From NCBI GenBank assembly GCA_964588285.1, contig CAZPNX010000008.1, positions 1-64,000 on the forward strand: 64,000 nucleotides of DNA. The letters are read 5' to 3'. Below, piece by piece: positions 17,536 to 25,185 of the stretch. This stretch comes from CAZPNX01 sp964588285 (GTDB lineage: Bacteria; Edwardsbacteria; AC1; EtOH8). Positions within the stretch are counted from its first letter, which is position 1. Every line of letters starts with the position of its first letter. A program made the position numbers and the translations under genes. The notes beneath the pieces were generated by a model. That model was not told where the DNA came from and made no database searches. It saw only the letters and a list, made by a program, of their open reading frames with translations.

Positions 17536-18996
17536 ATGGGTAACATGCTCGGTCCTCTTTTAATCGTCATGCTGGCCCTGCCTCTGGCAGCGGCCGCCGC
17601 CTCCCAAGCCCTGCGGGAGAAACACCAGGACGCCTGGGCGGCCACGGCGGCCTGGCTGGTCTGTCTGCTTTCCCTGGGGGCGCTGGCCCTCTACTCCGGC
17701 CGCCAGTTCGGGCTGACCTTCGTCCGCTGGCCATGGATCAGCGAGGCCAAGGGCCTGCTGGGAGTTTACATCGATTCCCTGGCCATGGTGCTGCTGCTGG
17801 TGACCACGATCATCGGCCTGCTGGTCACCTTGTTCTCCCGTGACTACCTGTCGCCAAAAAACCGTTACCATCCGATAGAGGGAGGAAAACGGCGGTTCTA
17901 CTGGTGGCATCTGCTGTTCGTGGGGGCCATGGTGGGGGTGGCTCTGTCGCCGAACTTTCTACAGCTGTTCATCTTCTGGGAGATGACCACCATCTGCTCC
18001 TGGGCCTTAATCTCCTACTATCATGATAAGGACTCGCTGGAGGCAGGCTTCGAGGCCCTGATCAAAACCTTCTTCGGAGGCATCTTCTTTCTGATCGCCC
18101 TGATCGTGCTCTACGTGGGCACCGGCAGTTTTGCCTTCGACGCCATCAACTTTCTTTCGCCCGGGGCCAGGACCGCCGTCTTCCTGCTGCTGCTGGTGGC
18201 CGCCTGGGCCAAGGCCTCGCAGATCGTCTTCTTCGCCTGGCTGCCCAACGCCATGGCCGCCCCCACCCCAGTCTCCTGCTATTTGCACGCCGCGGCCATG
18301 GTCAAGGCCGGCGTCTACCTGATGGCCAGGGTGGCCGTGTCCACCGTGGGCTTCGACCACTGGCTGGGCCTGCTGACGGCCGCCTTCGCCGTCCTCACCA
18401 TGCTGGCCGCCCTGTTCCTGTTCTTTTTCCAGAACGACCTCAAGAAATTTCTGGCCTACTCCACCATCGCCCACCTGGGGTACATCTTCCTGGGCATCGG
18501 CCTGGGGGTGATGGGCTCCTACTACGGGTTCCAGGGGGCCGTCCTCCACATCATCTGCCACGCCCCGGCCAAAGCCCTGCTGTTCATCTCGGTGGGCGCC
18601 ATCGCCTATTCCACCGGCACCCGTAACATGGACGAACTCTCCGGCCTCACCAAGACCATGCCGGTGACTTCCATCGCCTTCATCATCGGCACCCTGGGGG
18701 TGACCGGCATCGCGCCGCTTTCCTGCTACTGGTCCAAGCTTTTTCTGATGGAGGGGGTGATAGAGATCGGCGGCACCACCGCCCTGTTGCTGATCATCCC
18801 CTTCGTGGCCGAGATCATCATCGCCTTCGCCTGGTATTTCTTCGTGGCCCACAAGGTGTTCTTCGGAGCGCCCTCGGCCAAGGTGGAGAACATCGAGCGG
18901 GTGCCCAATACCACCCGGGCGGTGCTGATCGTCCTCATGATCCTGACGGCGATCGCGCCCATGCTGGGCCTGCCGCTGGTGAAACTGGTCAGATGA
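17536..18996 (+). CDS. NuoM/HyfD-like proton-translocating membrane subunit
   Basis: 486 aa polytopic antiporter-type subunit (proton_antipo_M family) of a group 4 hydrogenase. About 14 transmembrane helices are expected. Visible signatures are FIFWEMTTICSWALISYY (conserved TM5 Glu), the Lys-containing helix AWAKASQIVFFAWLPNAMAAPTPVSCYLHAAAMVKAGVY in two parts, and FFFQNDLKKFLAYSTIAHLGY. It probably moves protons or sodium ions when electrons pass to or from H2. It begins 14 bases after the protease gene. An MNT/HEPN module follows. Confidence 0.9.
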   Translation: MGNMLGPLLIVMLALPLAAAAASQALREKHQDAWAATAAWLVCLLSLGALALYSGRQFGLTFVRWPWISEAKGLLGVYIDSLAMVLLLVTTIIGLLVTLFSRDYLSPKNRYHPIEGGKRRFYWWHLLFVGAMVGVALSPNFLQLFIFWEMTTICSWALISYYHDKDSLEAGFEALIKTFFGGIFFLIALIVLYVGTGSFAFDAINFLSPGARTAVFLLLLVAAWAKASQIVFFAWLPNAMAAPTPVSCYLHAAAMVKAGVYLMARVAVSTVGFDHWLGLLTAAFAVLTMLAALFLFFFQNDLKKFLAYSTIAHLGYIFLGIGLGVMGSYYGFQGAVLHIICHAPAKALLFISVGAIAYSTGTRNMDELSGLTKTMPVTSIAFIIGTLGVTGIAPLSCYWSKLFLMEGVIEIGGTTALLLIIPFVAEIIIAFAWYFFVAHKVFFGAPSAKVENIERVPNTTRAVLIVLMILTAIAPMLGLPLVKLVR

Positions 18997-19006
18997 AGTT
19001 CTTGAA

Positions 19007-19040
19007 GTTCGAAAAGCTCAATAGGTTCGATGTGTTTCAG
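19007..19040 (+). repeat. 34-bp repeat copy upstream of the MNT gene
   Basis: Matches 24710-24743, upstream of a four-helix-bundle gene, at about 27 of 34 positions (shared core ATAGGTTCGAT). Both copies lie just after a hydrogenase gene and just before an accessory gene. Confidence 0.5.
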
Positions 19041-19060
19041 GAGACAGCCGAGAAAACGCC

Positions 19061-19381
19061 ATGTCTGATGCGGATCTAAAAAAGGAGATTGACTCCATCA
19101 CCCGCCAACTGGTGGACAAATACCAGGCCCAGAAGGTGGTGCTGTACGGCTCGGCGGCCAGGGGACAGTTCGGGCCAGACAGCGACCTGGATTTCCTGAT
19201 CGTCAAACAGGACGTGCCCCAGAACCGCCGGGAGCGGATGCGCCAGGTGCGGCGGCTGGTGGACAAGCACGTGGCTACCGATTTTTTAGTGTATACGCCG
19301 GAGGAGCTCGAAAGGCGGGTGAAGCTCGGTGATCCCTTCATAAAATCGGTGCTCAACGAGGGAAAGACACTTCATGGCTGA
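19061..19381 (+). CDS. MNT-type nucleotidyltransferase (antitoxin-like)
   Basis: 106 aa minimal nucleotidyltransferase of the MNT family. The active-site pattern VVLYGSAARGQFGPDSDLDFLIV (read in two pieces: GSAARG, DSDLD) is complete. MNT proteins act as antitoxins by AMPylating the HEPN partner. The next gene, overlapping by 8 bases (start at 19374), is a HEPN gene with an in-frame stop. The pair sits between two antiporter-subunit genes of the hydrogenase locus and has no metabolic link to it. A GGAG sequence is present about 15 bases upstream. Confidence 0.85.
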   Translation: MSDADLKKEIDSITRQLVDKYQAQKVVLYGSAARGQFGPDSDLDFLIVKQDVPQNRRERMRQVRRLVDKHVATDFLVYTPEELERRVKLGDPFIKSVLNEGKTLHG

Positions 19382-19766
19382 GAGGGAGATAATACTGGAG
19401 TGGGCGGAGAGGGCGGAGGAGGACTACCTTTTCGCTCTGCAGGGGCTGAGTGGAGAAAAAGCCTTCTAAGGTCTAATCTGCTTCCATTTTCAGCAGACGG
19501 CCGAAAAATATCTAAAGGCTTTCATCGTGGCCCGGAACCTGTCCTTCTCCAAGATCCATGATCTGACCGAACTGCTAGCTGAGTGCAGGAAGGCCGACGG
19601 CACTTTGGAAAACATCGTCGAGGATTGTGACCGGTTGACCGACTACTACATTGAGCCCCGCTATCCGACAGCCGCGGGCGGCGGAGTGACACAGGAAGAG
19701 GCCGACGAAGCCAGGCGGGCCGCCCAGAATATCAGGGATGAGATAAGGAAGCGGTTGGGATTGTAG
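19374..19766 (+). pseudogene. HEPN domain gene with an in-frame TAA
   Basis: From ATG 19374 the frame reads MAEREIILEWAERAEEDYLF...GEKAF, then TAA (19467-19469). It continues in the same frame as GLICFHFQQTAEKYLKAFIV and ...KIHDLTELL to a natural stop at 19766. Together these form a complete HEPN domain of about 130 residues, including FHFQQTAEKYLKA and the SKIHDL motif. Only a single codon is damaged, so the loss is recent, or the base is an assembly error, or the stop is read through. The partner antitoxin gene is intact. Internal initiation at 19527 would give only the C-terminal half. Confidence 0.8.
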
Positions 19767-19977
19767 CGTCCCTGGGGCTGTTGCGGGTGAGCTGGTGCAA
19801 TAAGCTTTTTTACCACGGACTTCGCCGTGAGCTCAGTCGAACGATTTTCGCGGATGAAACGGAAATCTTTAATTTGCCTTACTCTTTTAAAATCCCTGCT
19901 GGCCGTCCAGTTCGGCTGCGCATGGAAGTTGTTGATTAAAGCAGTCTACATTTAGAATACTCCATTTACAGTTAGTC
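19767..19977. other. intergenic region with nested repeats
   Basis: No gene seen. It holds a nested repeat: the word TACCACGGA...ATTTTCGCGGATGAAACG is interrupted by a 24-base dispersed palindrome at 19820-19843. The first part (about 19770-19803) faintly resembles the 3' end of the antiporter gene ending at 18996. Confidence 0.45.
19820..19843. repeat. dispersed palindrome nested in another repeat
   Basis: Contains CTTCGCCG and GTCGAACG arms around TGAGCTCA. It is a diverged member of the CCTGAGC...GCCGAAGG family. The bases either side (CGGA and ATTTTCGCGG) read as one continuous word if it is removed, which suggests it was inserted. Confidence 0.45.
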
Positions 19978-22020
19978 ATGACCATACAACTCATCATCCT
20001 GGCCTCCTTCGCCGTGCTGCTGCTGGGCGCGGCCGCCTGCCTGTTCATGCCCTACTCCCGGCGCAGCATCGGCTGGGTCTCTTTGGGCTTCCAGACCCTG
20101 GCCAGCCTAGGCTTCCTCTACGCGGCCCTGGCGGTGCTCTGGGGTGGGGCCTACAACCCGGACAAGCCGCTGTTTCTTATCTCCGGACTGGGGGCCTCGT
20201 TCCTGCTGAAGGTGGACGCCCTGTCGGCCATCTTTCTTTTGGTGATCGCCGTGGTCTCCTGGGCGGCCGGCCTGTTCTCGGTCCAATATATGCAGCACTA
20301 CAAGGAGTCCCTGGCCCGCTACTACCCGCTGTTCCTCCTTTTTATCTTAGGCATGTTCGGGGTGGTGGTGGTGCGGGACCTGTTCTTCTTCATCGTCTTC
20401 TGGGAGTTCATGACCCTGACCTCCTACGGTCTGGTGGTCTATGAGTGGGGTGACAAGAAGAACGTCAACGCCGGGTTCAAGTACTTCCTGATGACCCACA
20501 TCGGCACTGCCGGCATCATCATCGCCGCCAACGTCCTCTACCACTACAGCCAGTCGTTCGACCTGGACGCCCTGCGGCCGGTGATGGGGCTTCTGGCCTC
20601 GGACAACCCGGCCCTGTTGCACACCGTGCTGCTGCTTTTCTTCCTGGGGTTCGCCACCAAGGCCGGCGTCTTCCCCTTCGGCGACTGGCTGCCCGACGCC
20701 CACCCGGCCGCGCCCTCGCCGGTGTCCGCCATCCTATCCGGGGTGATGATCAAAATCGGCATCTACGGTCTGTTGCGCGTCTTCTGGGGGATGTTGCCGG
20801 TATTCTCTTATTCCCACACCTGGGGCACGGTGATGGCGGTCTTCGGCACCGTCTCGCTGTTTATCGGCACCATGGCCGCCCTCTATCAGAACGACACCAA
20901 GCGGATGTTGGCCTTCTCCTCGGTGGGGCAGATCGGCTATGTGCTCCTGGCGCTGGGGGTGTCGCTGATCTTTGCCACCATCAGTCCGGCCCTGGCGGCC
21001 CTGGCCCTAGCCGCGGCCCTATTCCATATCCTCGGCCATGCCGCTTCCAAATCATTATTGTTCCTTTCGGCCGGCTCCCTGCAGTATAGGACGGGTCAGC
21101 GCCAATTGGACTTGTTAGGGGGGTTGGGTAAATATATGAAATGGACGGCGGCCTCGGCCCTGGTAGCCGGCATGGGGCTGGCTGGTTTTCCGCTGATGAA
21201 CGGGTTCGCCTCCAAATGGTTGATCTATCAATCGACCCTCAACGCCGGAGGCAGCATGTCCTTCGTCCTGGTTTGCGGATTGCTGGCCATCTTCACCAGC
21301 CTGCTGACCCTGGCCGTGGTGATAAAATATTTCGGCCTATCGTTTTTGGGCCAGCGTCTGGAAAGAAACCAGAATGTTAACCAAGACGTGCCGAGATCCA
21401 TGATAACAGCCCAGGCGCTGCTGGCCGCCTCAGCCGTCCTGCTGGGACTTTCGGCGGCCGCAGTCTTTTGCGGGCTCTACCAGGGGATCTCGGCGCTGCT
21501 GCCGCCGGGTTACTGGCCGCCGCTGGGTTCATTGGCTGACCTGTCAAATGGTGGTTTAGGTCTCAACTTCGGCGAGGGTTTCGTGGCCTGGTACCGGCCG
21601 CTCTATCTCCTTTTGATCTTGGGCGGACTGGGCGGGCTGTCCTGGCTGCTGTGGCGCTCGGGCGGGGCCAGGGAAAAGATCTCGGAGCTTTGGTACTCGG
21701 GCGAGGTGCAGCGGCCGGAGCAGGTGCGCTACTTGGCCTCCAGCTATTTCAAGACCTTCAAGCAGCACTTCAACATCCGCATCGGCTCCTATACTCAGGA
21801 GGGCGTCTATCCCCGCTGGCCGGTGCCCAAGCTGAAAAAATCATTCAAAATAAAGCATCTCTTGGATGTTGACGACTGGCTGTACCGGCCGCTGGCCTTT
21901 CTGGGCCACAAGATGCTGGAGGGCTTCTCCCGCACCCATTCCGGCTTCCCCCAGTGGTACCTGCTGTGGATGGTGCTGGGCGCGGCCGTGGCCATGGCGG
22001 TGATGTTTTTGGTGAGGTGA
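19978..22020 (+). CDS. NuoL/HyfB-like proton-translocating membrane subunit
   Basis: 680 aa antiporter-type subunit, longer than the other two in the locus, like HyfB/HycC. Visible are FIVFWEFMTLTSYGLVVYEW (TM5 Glu), GFATKAGVFPFGDWLPDAHP, and LYQNDTKRMLAFSSVGQIGY, then extra C-terminal helices and a loop ending in a final membrane helix (AVAMAVMFLVR). The last 33 bases, including the stop and the bases after it, recur at 22779-22811 on the other side of a HEPN/MNT pair. Expected to couple H2 metabolism to ion pumping. No clear ribosome-binding site. Confidence 0.9.
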   Translation: MTIQLIILASFAVLLLGAAACLFMPYSRRSIGWVSLGFQTLASLGFLYAALAVLWGGAYNPDKPLFLISGLGASFLLKVDALSAIFLLVIAVVSWAAGLFSVQYMQHYKESLARYYPLFLLFILGMFGVVVVRDLFFFIVFWEFMTLTSYGLVVYEWGDKKNVNAGFKYFLMTHIGTAGIIIAANVLYHYSQSFDLDALRPVMGLLASDNPALLHTVLLLFFLGFATKAGVFPFGDWLPDAHPAAPSPVSAILSGVMIKIGIYGLLRVFWGMLPVFSYSHTWGTVMAVFGTVSLFIGTMAALYQNDTKRMLAFSSVGQIGYVLLALGVSLIFATISPALAALALAAALFHILGHAASKSLLFLSAGSLQYRTGQRQLDLLGGLGKYMKWTAASALVAGMGLAGFPLMNGFASKWLIYQSTLNAGGSMSFVLVCGLLAIFTSLLTLAVVIKYFGLSFLGQRLERNQNVNQDVPRSMITAQALLAASAVLLGLSAAAVFCGLYQGISALLPPGYWPPLGSLADLSNGGLGLNFGEGFVAWYRPLYLLLILGGLGGLSWLLWRSGGAREKISELWYSGEVQRPEQVRYLASSYFKTFKQHFNIRIGSYTQEGVYPRWPVPKLKKSFKIKHLLDVDDWLYRPLAFLGHKMLEGFSRTHSGFPQWYLLWMVLGAAVAMAVMFLVR

Positions 22021-22066
22021 AACCTGCCCAGATAAGATCATTCTTGCGGTTACGGAATATTCATCC

Positions 22067-22447
22067 ATGAAAAAAGCGACCAGGAATTGGATTGACGGGG
22101 CCAAATACGATCTGAAAACTGCTAAAAGCATTTTCAAGGGCGGAAGGAACGTTTATTCAGTTTTCATGTGCCACTTGGCGGTGGAGAAAATGTTGAAGGC
22201 CAAGATCACGGAGTTCGCCGAGAAGATGCCCCCAAAGACGCACGATCTGCTTTTGCTGCTGCGGTTATCGGGATTGGAGGTCCCAAAGGAGAACCAAGTA
22301 ATCTTGCAAAAGCTGAGCGGCCTCAGCGTGCCCATAAGATACTCCGATGATTTCCGCGCGATTCATCAGAGTTACTCCCGGAAGGAAATGGAGAATATCA
22401 TAGCGGAAACCGAGAGGATGATAAAATGGCTGGAAAAACAAATATAG
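22067..22447 (+). CDS. HEPN domain protein (toxin-like)
   Basis: 126 aa HEPN protein, usually a ribonuclease toxin neutralised by an MNT partner. Features: NWIDGAKYDLKTA at the start, YSVFMCHLAVEKMLKAKI (the Cys/His-Leu-AVEK helix), PKTHDLLLLLRLSGL and a late RYSDDFRAIHQSYSRKE segment. The gene overlaps the following MNT gene by 22 bases, so the two are co-translated. Gene order (HEPN then MNT) is opposite to the module at 19061. The start at 22067 is the ATG after TTCATCC; no strong ribosome-binding site. Confidence 0.82.
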   Translation: MKKATRNWIDGAKYDLKTAKSIFKGGRNVYSVFMCHLAVEKMLKAKITEFAEKMPPKTHDLLLLLRLSGLEVPKENQVILQKLSGLSVPIRYSDDFRAIHQSYSRKEMENIIAETERMIKWLEKQI

Positions 22448-22758
22448 ACCGGGCCGTCCGCGAGATCGTCGGGGCCTTCCGCAACCGCGGGGCTGAGGTG
22501 GACAGAATCGTTCTTTTCGGTTCGCAAGCGCGCAGACAGGCAGGCAAGGGAAGCGACCTGGACCTGGCTATCGTATCGCCGTTTTTCAACGGAAAGAACG
22601 TTTTCCAGAGGCAGGTTTTTCTGGGCGGCATCAAATGGGAGATAGAGGAAATAATTGATCCCATGGGCTACACGGCCAGGGAGTTCGCCAAGCCCCAGCC
22701 GGGCACCTTCCTGGCGGAGATAAAACGCACCGGCAAGGTAGTATACCGAAGAAAATAG
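22426..22758 (+). CDS. MNT-type nucleotidyltransferase (antitoxin-like)
   Basis: 110 aa nucleotidyltransferase with the motif VLFGSQARRQAGKGSDLDLAIV (GSQARR...GSDLDL) and a C-terminal EEIIDPMGYT segment. Likely antitoxin of the overlapping HEPN toxin. The Gly-Ser loop carries two extra basic residues (RRQAGK) compared with common members. It ends 20 bases before the downstream copy of the direct repeat. Confidence 0.82.
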   Translation: MAGKTNIDRAVREIVGAFRNRGAEVDRIVLFGSQARRQAGKGSDLDLAIVSPFFNGKNVFQRQVFLGGIKWEIEEIIDPMGYTAREFAKPQPGTFLAEIKRTGKVVYRRK

Positions 22759-23020
22759 ACCTATCGGGCTCCGCTAAAGCCATGGCGGTGATGTTCATGG
22801 TGCGGTGAAACGATAGATTCCAGAAGTTGGAGAAGTTAGAGCATGGGGAAAATGGCGAAGAAGAATTATGAAGATCCGATGATCTGGCAGCAAGACTAGC
22901 GGATGGCGCTTTTAATATACGAGTATATTAAAATTTCTAAAAAGGCGGCTAATTCCGAACGGATATTAAGTTTTTCTCCGAATAATCATAAAAATCTTCA
23001 AATCTCTATTTTGTAAAGTA
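22759..23020. other. intergenic region: direct-repeat copy plus gene remnant
   Basis: Contains the second copy of the 33-base repeat (22779-22811), GTTGG/GTTAG words at about 22825-22840, and a broken four-helix-bundle gene (22852-22956). The remainder up to the NuoCD fusion is AT-rich, with no ribosome-binding site before 23021. Confidence 0.5.
22852..22956 (+). pseudogene. remnant of a four-helix-bundle (S23-type) gene
   Basis: From ATG 22852: MAKKNYEDPMIWQQD then TAG (22897-22899). The same frame goes on with RMALLIYEYIKISKKA. This matches the first 35 residues of four-helix-bundle proteins (KYEDLIIWQKAM...IYE...). The rest of the gene is missing. Together with the intact copies at 24757, 26159 and 32880 it shows that such genes come and go in this locus. 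Confidence 0.6.
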
Positions 23021-24706
23021 ATGACTAAACTGGAAATACTCTCCATACTCAAAGTCAGATTGGGCCAGGGTTTTTTGGGCCACAGCGAGCCCATCCCCGA
23101 CCAGCTGTGGGTCGAGGTAAGGCCGGACTCGGTGGTCCAGGCTGCCGACCTGCTCCACAACCAGACCCAGGCCCGCTACCTACTGTCCGTCGGCTCGGAC
23201 GAGCGGGACATCAAGAAGCGGTTCGGTGTCTATCACCTGTTCACCTTCGACGAAGACCACTTCTTTGTCACCTTGGACGTGTCGGCCGATACGGCCAAGC
23301 CTCAGGTGCCCTCCTTCACCCCGGTCATCAAGGGGGCCAACTGGTCGGAGCGGGAGATCCGGGACCTGCTGGGCGTCGAGTTCCCGGGCCACCCAGACCC
23401 GCGGCGACTGGTGCTGGCCGACGACTGGCCTCAGGGCGTCTATCCCCTGCGCAAGGAGTTCGACTACCAGACCAAGCCGGAGCCGGCGCCCGAGAACGCC
23501 TACAAGTTCAAGGACAACCCGCCCAACACCACCGTCATCGCCATGGGGCCGTACTTCCCGGTGTTCGAGGAGGCCACCTATTTTAGGCTCTACGTCGAGG
23601 GGGAGAAGGTGGTGGACGTGGACTACCGCGGCTTCTACGCCCACCGGGGCATCGAGAAGCTGGGTGACTCGGAGCTGACCTACAACCAGATCCCGTTCAT
23701 CGCCGAGCGCATCTGCGGCATCTGCGGCTTCGTGCACAACGTTTCCTTCTGCAAGCTGGTGGAGCACGCCGCCGGGATAAGACCGCCGCGGCGGGCCGAC
23801 TTCATCCGGACCATCATGCTGGAGCTGGAGCGCATCCACTCCCACGCCCTGTGGCTGGGGGTGGCCGGGCATATCATCGGCTTCGACACGGTGCTGATGC
23901 AGACCTGGCGGATGCGCGAGCCCATCATGTGGCTCTGCGAGCGGATCTCCGGCAACCGCAAGACCTACGGCATGAACCTGATCGGCGGGGTGAGGCGGGA
24001 CATACCCAGGAGCCTGGTCCCCGACATCCGCAAGAAGATCGACGCCATGGAAAAGGAATGGCTGGCGGTCATCGACGCGGTCAAGGACGACACCACCCTG
24101 CGGATGCGGCTGGAGAAGGTGGGGATACTGGATAAGAAAGGCTGCCACGAGTGGGCGGCGGTGGGGCCGGTGGCCCGGGCGGCCGACCTGCCCATGGACG
24201 CCCGCAAGGCCCATCCCTACTGCGCCTACGACCAGGTGGACTTCAAGGTCTGCACCGCGGACAGCAACGACGTCTGGGGGCGGACGCTGGTGCGGCTGTT
24301 CGAGACGGTGGAGTCGTTCAAGATCGTCCGCCAGTGCCTGGACGCGCTGATGGACCTGTCCGAGGGCGACATCATCACCGAGATCCGGGAGGACATCCCG
24401 CCCGGCCGCATCGCCATCTCGGCGGTGGAGGCGCCCCGGGGCGAGGACGTCCACTTCCTGCTGACCGGCGGCAACAACCGGCCGCTGCGCTGGCGGGTGC
24501 GCTGCCCCACCTACCCCAACCTGCCCACGGTCCAGGAGATGGTCAAGGGGGAGACGGTGGCCGACGTCCCCATCATCCTGGGCTCGATCGATCCCTGCTT
24601 CAGCTGCACCGAGCGGATGGAGGTCTGCGATCTGTCGACCGGGGACGTCAGAGTCTACACGCAGGAGGAGCTGGCCAACTGGACTAAAAACCTACGTTCG
24701 ATATAG
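23021..24706 (+). CDS. hycE: group 4 [NiFe] hydrogenase large subunit, NuoC-NuoD fusion (HycE-like)
   Basis: 561 aa catalytic subunit of a membrane-bound hydrogenase. Residues 1-165 are the NuoC/30 kDa-like domain (YHLFTFDEDHFFVTL, SFTPVIKGANWSEREIRDLLGVEF); the rest is NuoD-like. L1 motif ERICGICGFVHN starts near 227. L2 motif is DPCFSCTER at 524-532, with the CxxC-x2-R ending typical of group 4. A 29-residue tail after it would be removed by the HycI-type protease. The fusion is characteristic of formate-hydrogenlyase-type enzymes. It is separated from its partner subunits by cassettes on both sides. Confidence 0.94.
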   Translation: MTKLEILSILKVRLGQGFLGHSEPIPDQLWVEVRPDSVVQAADLLHNQTQARYLLSVGSDERDIKKRFGVYHLFTFDEDHFFVTLDVSADTAKPQVPSFTPVIKGANWSEREIRDLLGVEFPGHPDPRRLVLADDWPQGVYPLRKEFDYQTKPEPAPENAYKFKDNPPNTTVIAMGPYFPVFEEATYFRLYVEGEKVVDVDYRGFYAHRGIEKLGDSELTYNQIPFIAERICGICGFVHNVSFCKLVEHAAGIRPPRRADFIRTIMLELERIHSHALWLGVAGHIIGFDTVLMQTWRMREPIMWLCERISGNRKTYGMNLIGGVRRDIPRSLVPDIRKKIDAMEKEWLAVIDAVKDDTTLRMRLEKVGILDKKGCHEWAAVGPVARAADLPMDARKAHPYCAYDQVDFKVCTADSNDVWGRTLVRLFETVESFKIVRQCLDALMDLSEGDIITEIREDIPPGRIAISAVEAPRGEDVHFLLTGGNNRPLRWRVRCPTYPNLPTVQEMVKGETVADVPIILGSIDPCFSCTERMEVCDLSTGDVRVYTQEELANWTKNLRSI

Positions 24707-24709
24707 GGA

Positions 24710-25177
24710 GTTCGATAAGTTGGATAGGTTCGATTCGTTTTAGTTGAGGCGTTGAGATGACAGTTAAAAGATTCGAGGATTTATTGATTTGGCAGGAGGC
24801 CAGAAAGCTAACCAAGTGCATTTACGAAGTAACGTCTAAAGAAACCTTCAAGCGCGATTTCGCATTGACTGACCAGATGAGGCGATCTGCGGTCTCGGTA
24901 ATGGCCAACATTGCCGAAGGCTTTGAGAGATGCAATAACAAGGAATTCATCCAATACCTTTTTATAGCCAAGAGCTCATGCGGCGAGTTGAGAAGCCATT
25001 TATATGTTGCTGTTGACCAGAGATATCTAGCCGAGAGAGAACATTTGGAACTATCGACCAAAGCTGCTGGGATATCCACCATGGTAAACAACCTTATTGA
25101 TTATCTTAAGAAAACCCCCATCAAGGGGATGAAACACAAGTAACAGGCAAGCGCCCAACCTATCAAACATATCAAAC
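24710..25177 (+). mobile_element. inverted-repeat-flanked four-helix-bundle cassette 1
   Basis: Arms at 24710-24732 and 25155-25177. The reverse complement of the right arm equals the left arm at 19 of 23 positions (shared GATAGGTT core). The interval contains only the four-helix-bundle gene. It lies between the hydrogenase large-subunit and NuoH-like genes. No transposase. Confidence 0.6.
24757..25143 (+). CDS. four-helix-bundle protein (23S rRNA intervening-sequence type)
   Basis: 128 aa protein of the family first seen as the ORF in 23S rRNA intervening sequences and related to the diversity-retroelement accessory protein bAvd. Family marks: FEDLLIWQEARKL, MRRSAVSVMANIAEGFER, EFIQYLFIAKSSCGELRSHLYVA. 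It forms a pentameric helical bundle in known members; cellular role unknown. AT-rich against GC-rich neighbours. A GAGG ribosome-binding site lies about 9 bases before the ATG. Placed in the hydrogenase locus but not part of the enzyme. Confidence 0.9.
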   Translation: MTVKRFEDLLIWQEARKLTKCIYEVTSKETFKRDFALTDQMRRSAVSVMANIAEGFERCNNKEFIQYLFIAKSSCGELRSHLYVAVDQRYLAEREHLELSTKAAGISTMVNNLIDYLKKTPIKGMKHK

Positions 25178-25185
25178 AGGTATAA

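Larger units (their letters stand above)
21991..22811 (+). mobile_element. HEPN/MNT cassette between 33-bp direct repeats
   Basis: The segment 21991-22023 (the 3' end of the NuoL-like gene plus its stop) is repeated at 22779-22811 with 30/33 identity. The interval 22024-22778 contains exactly one HEPN gene and one MNT gene. The arrangement is what an insertion that duplicates its target or carries a copy of the gene end would leave. No integrase is present. Mobility is inferred from the repeat. Confidence 0.6.

Noticed and set aside
18964..19803. Second gene-end duplication around the MNT/HEPN module at 19061
   Set aside because: The 3' end of the antiporter gene (18964-18996) and 19770-19803 agree at only about 23 of 32 positions with a gap. 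Suggestive after the clear case at 21991, but too weak to claim.
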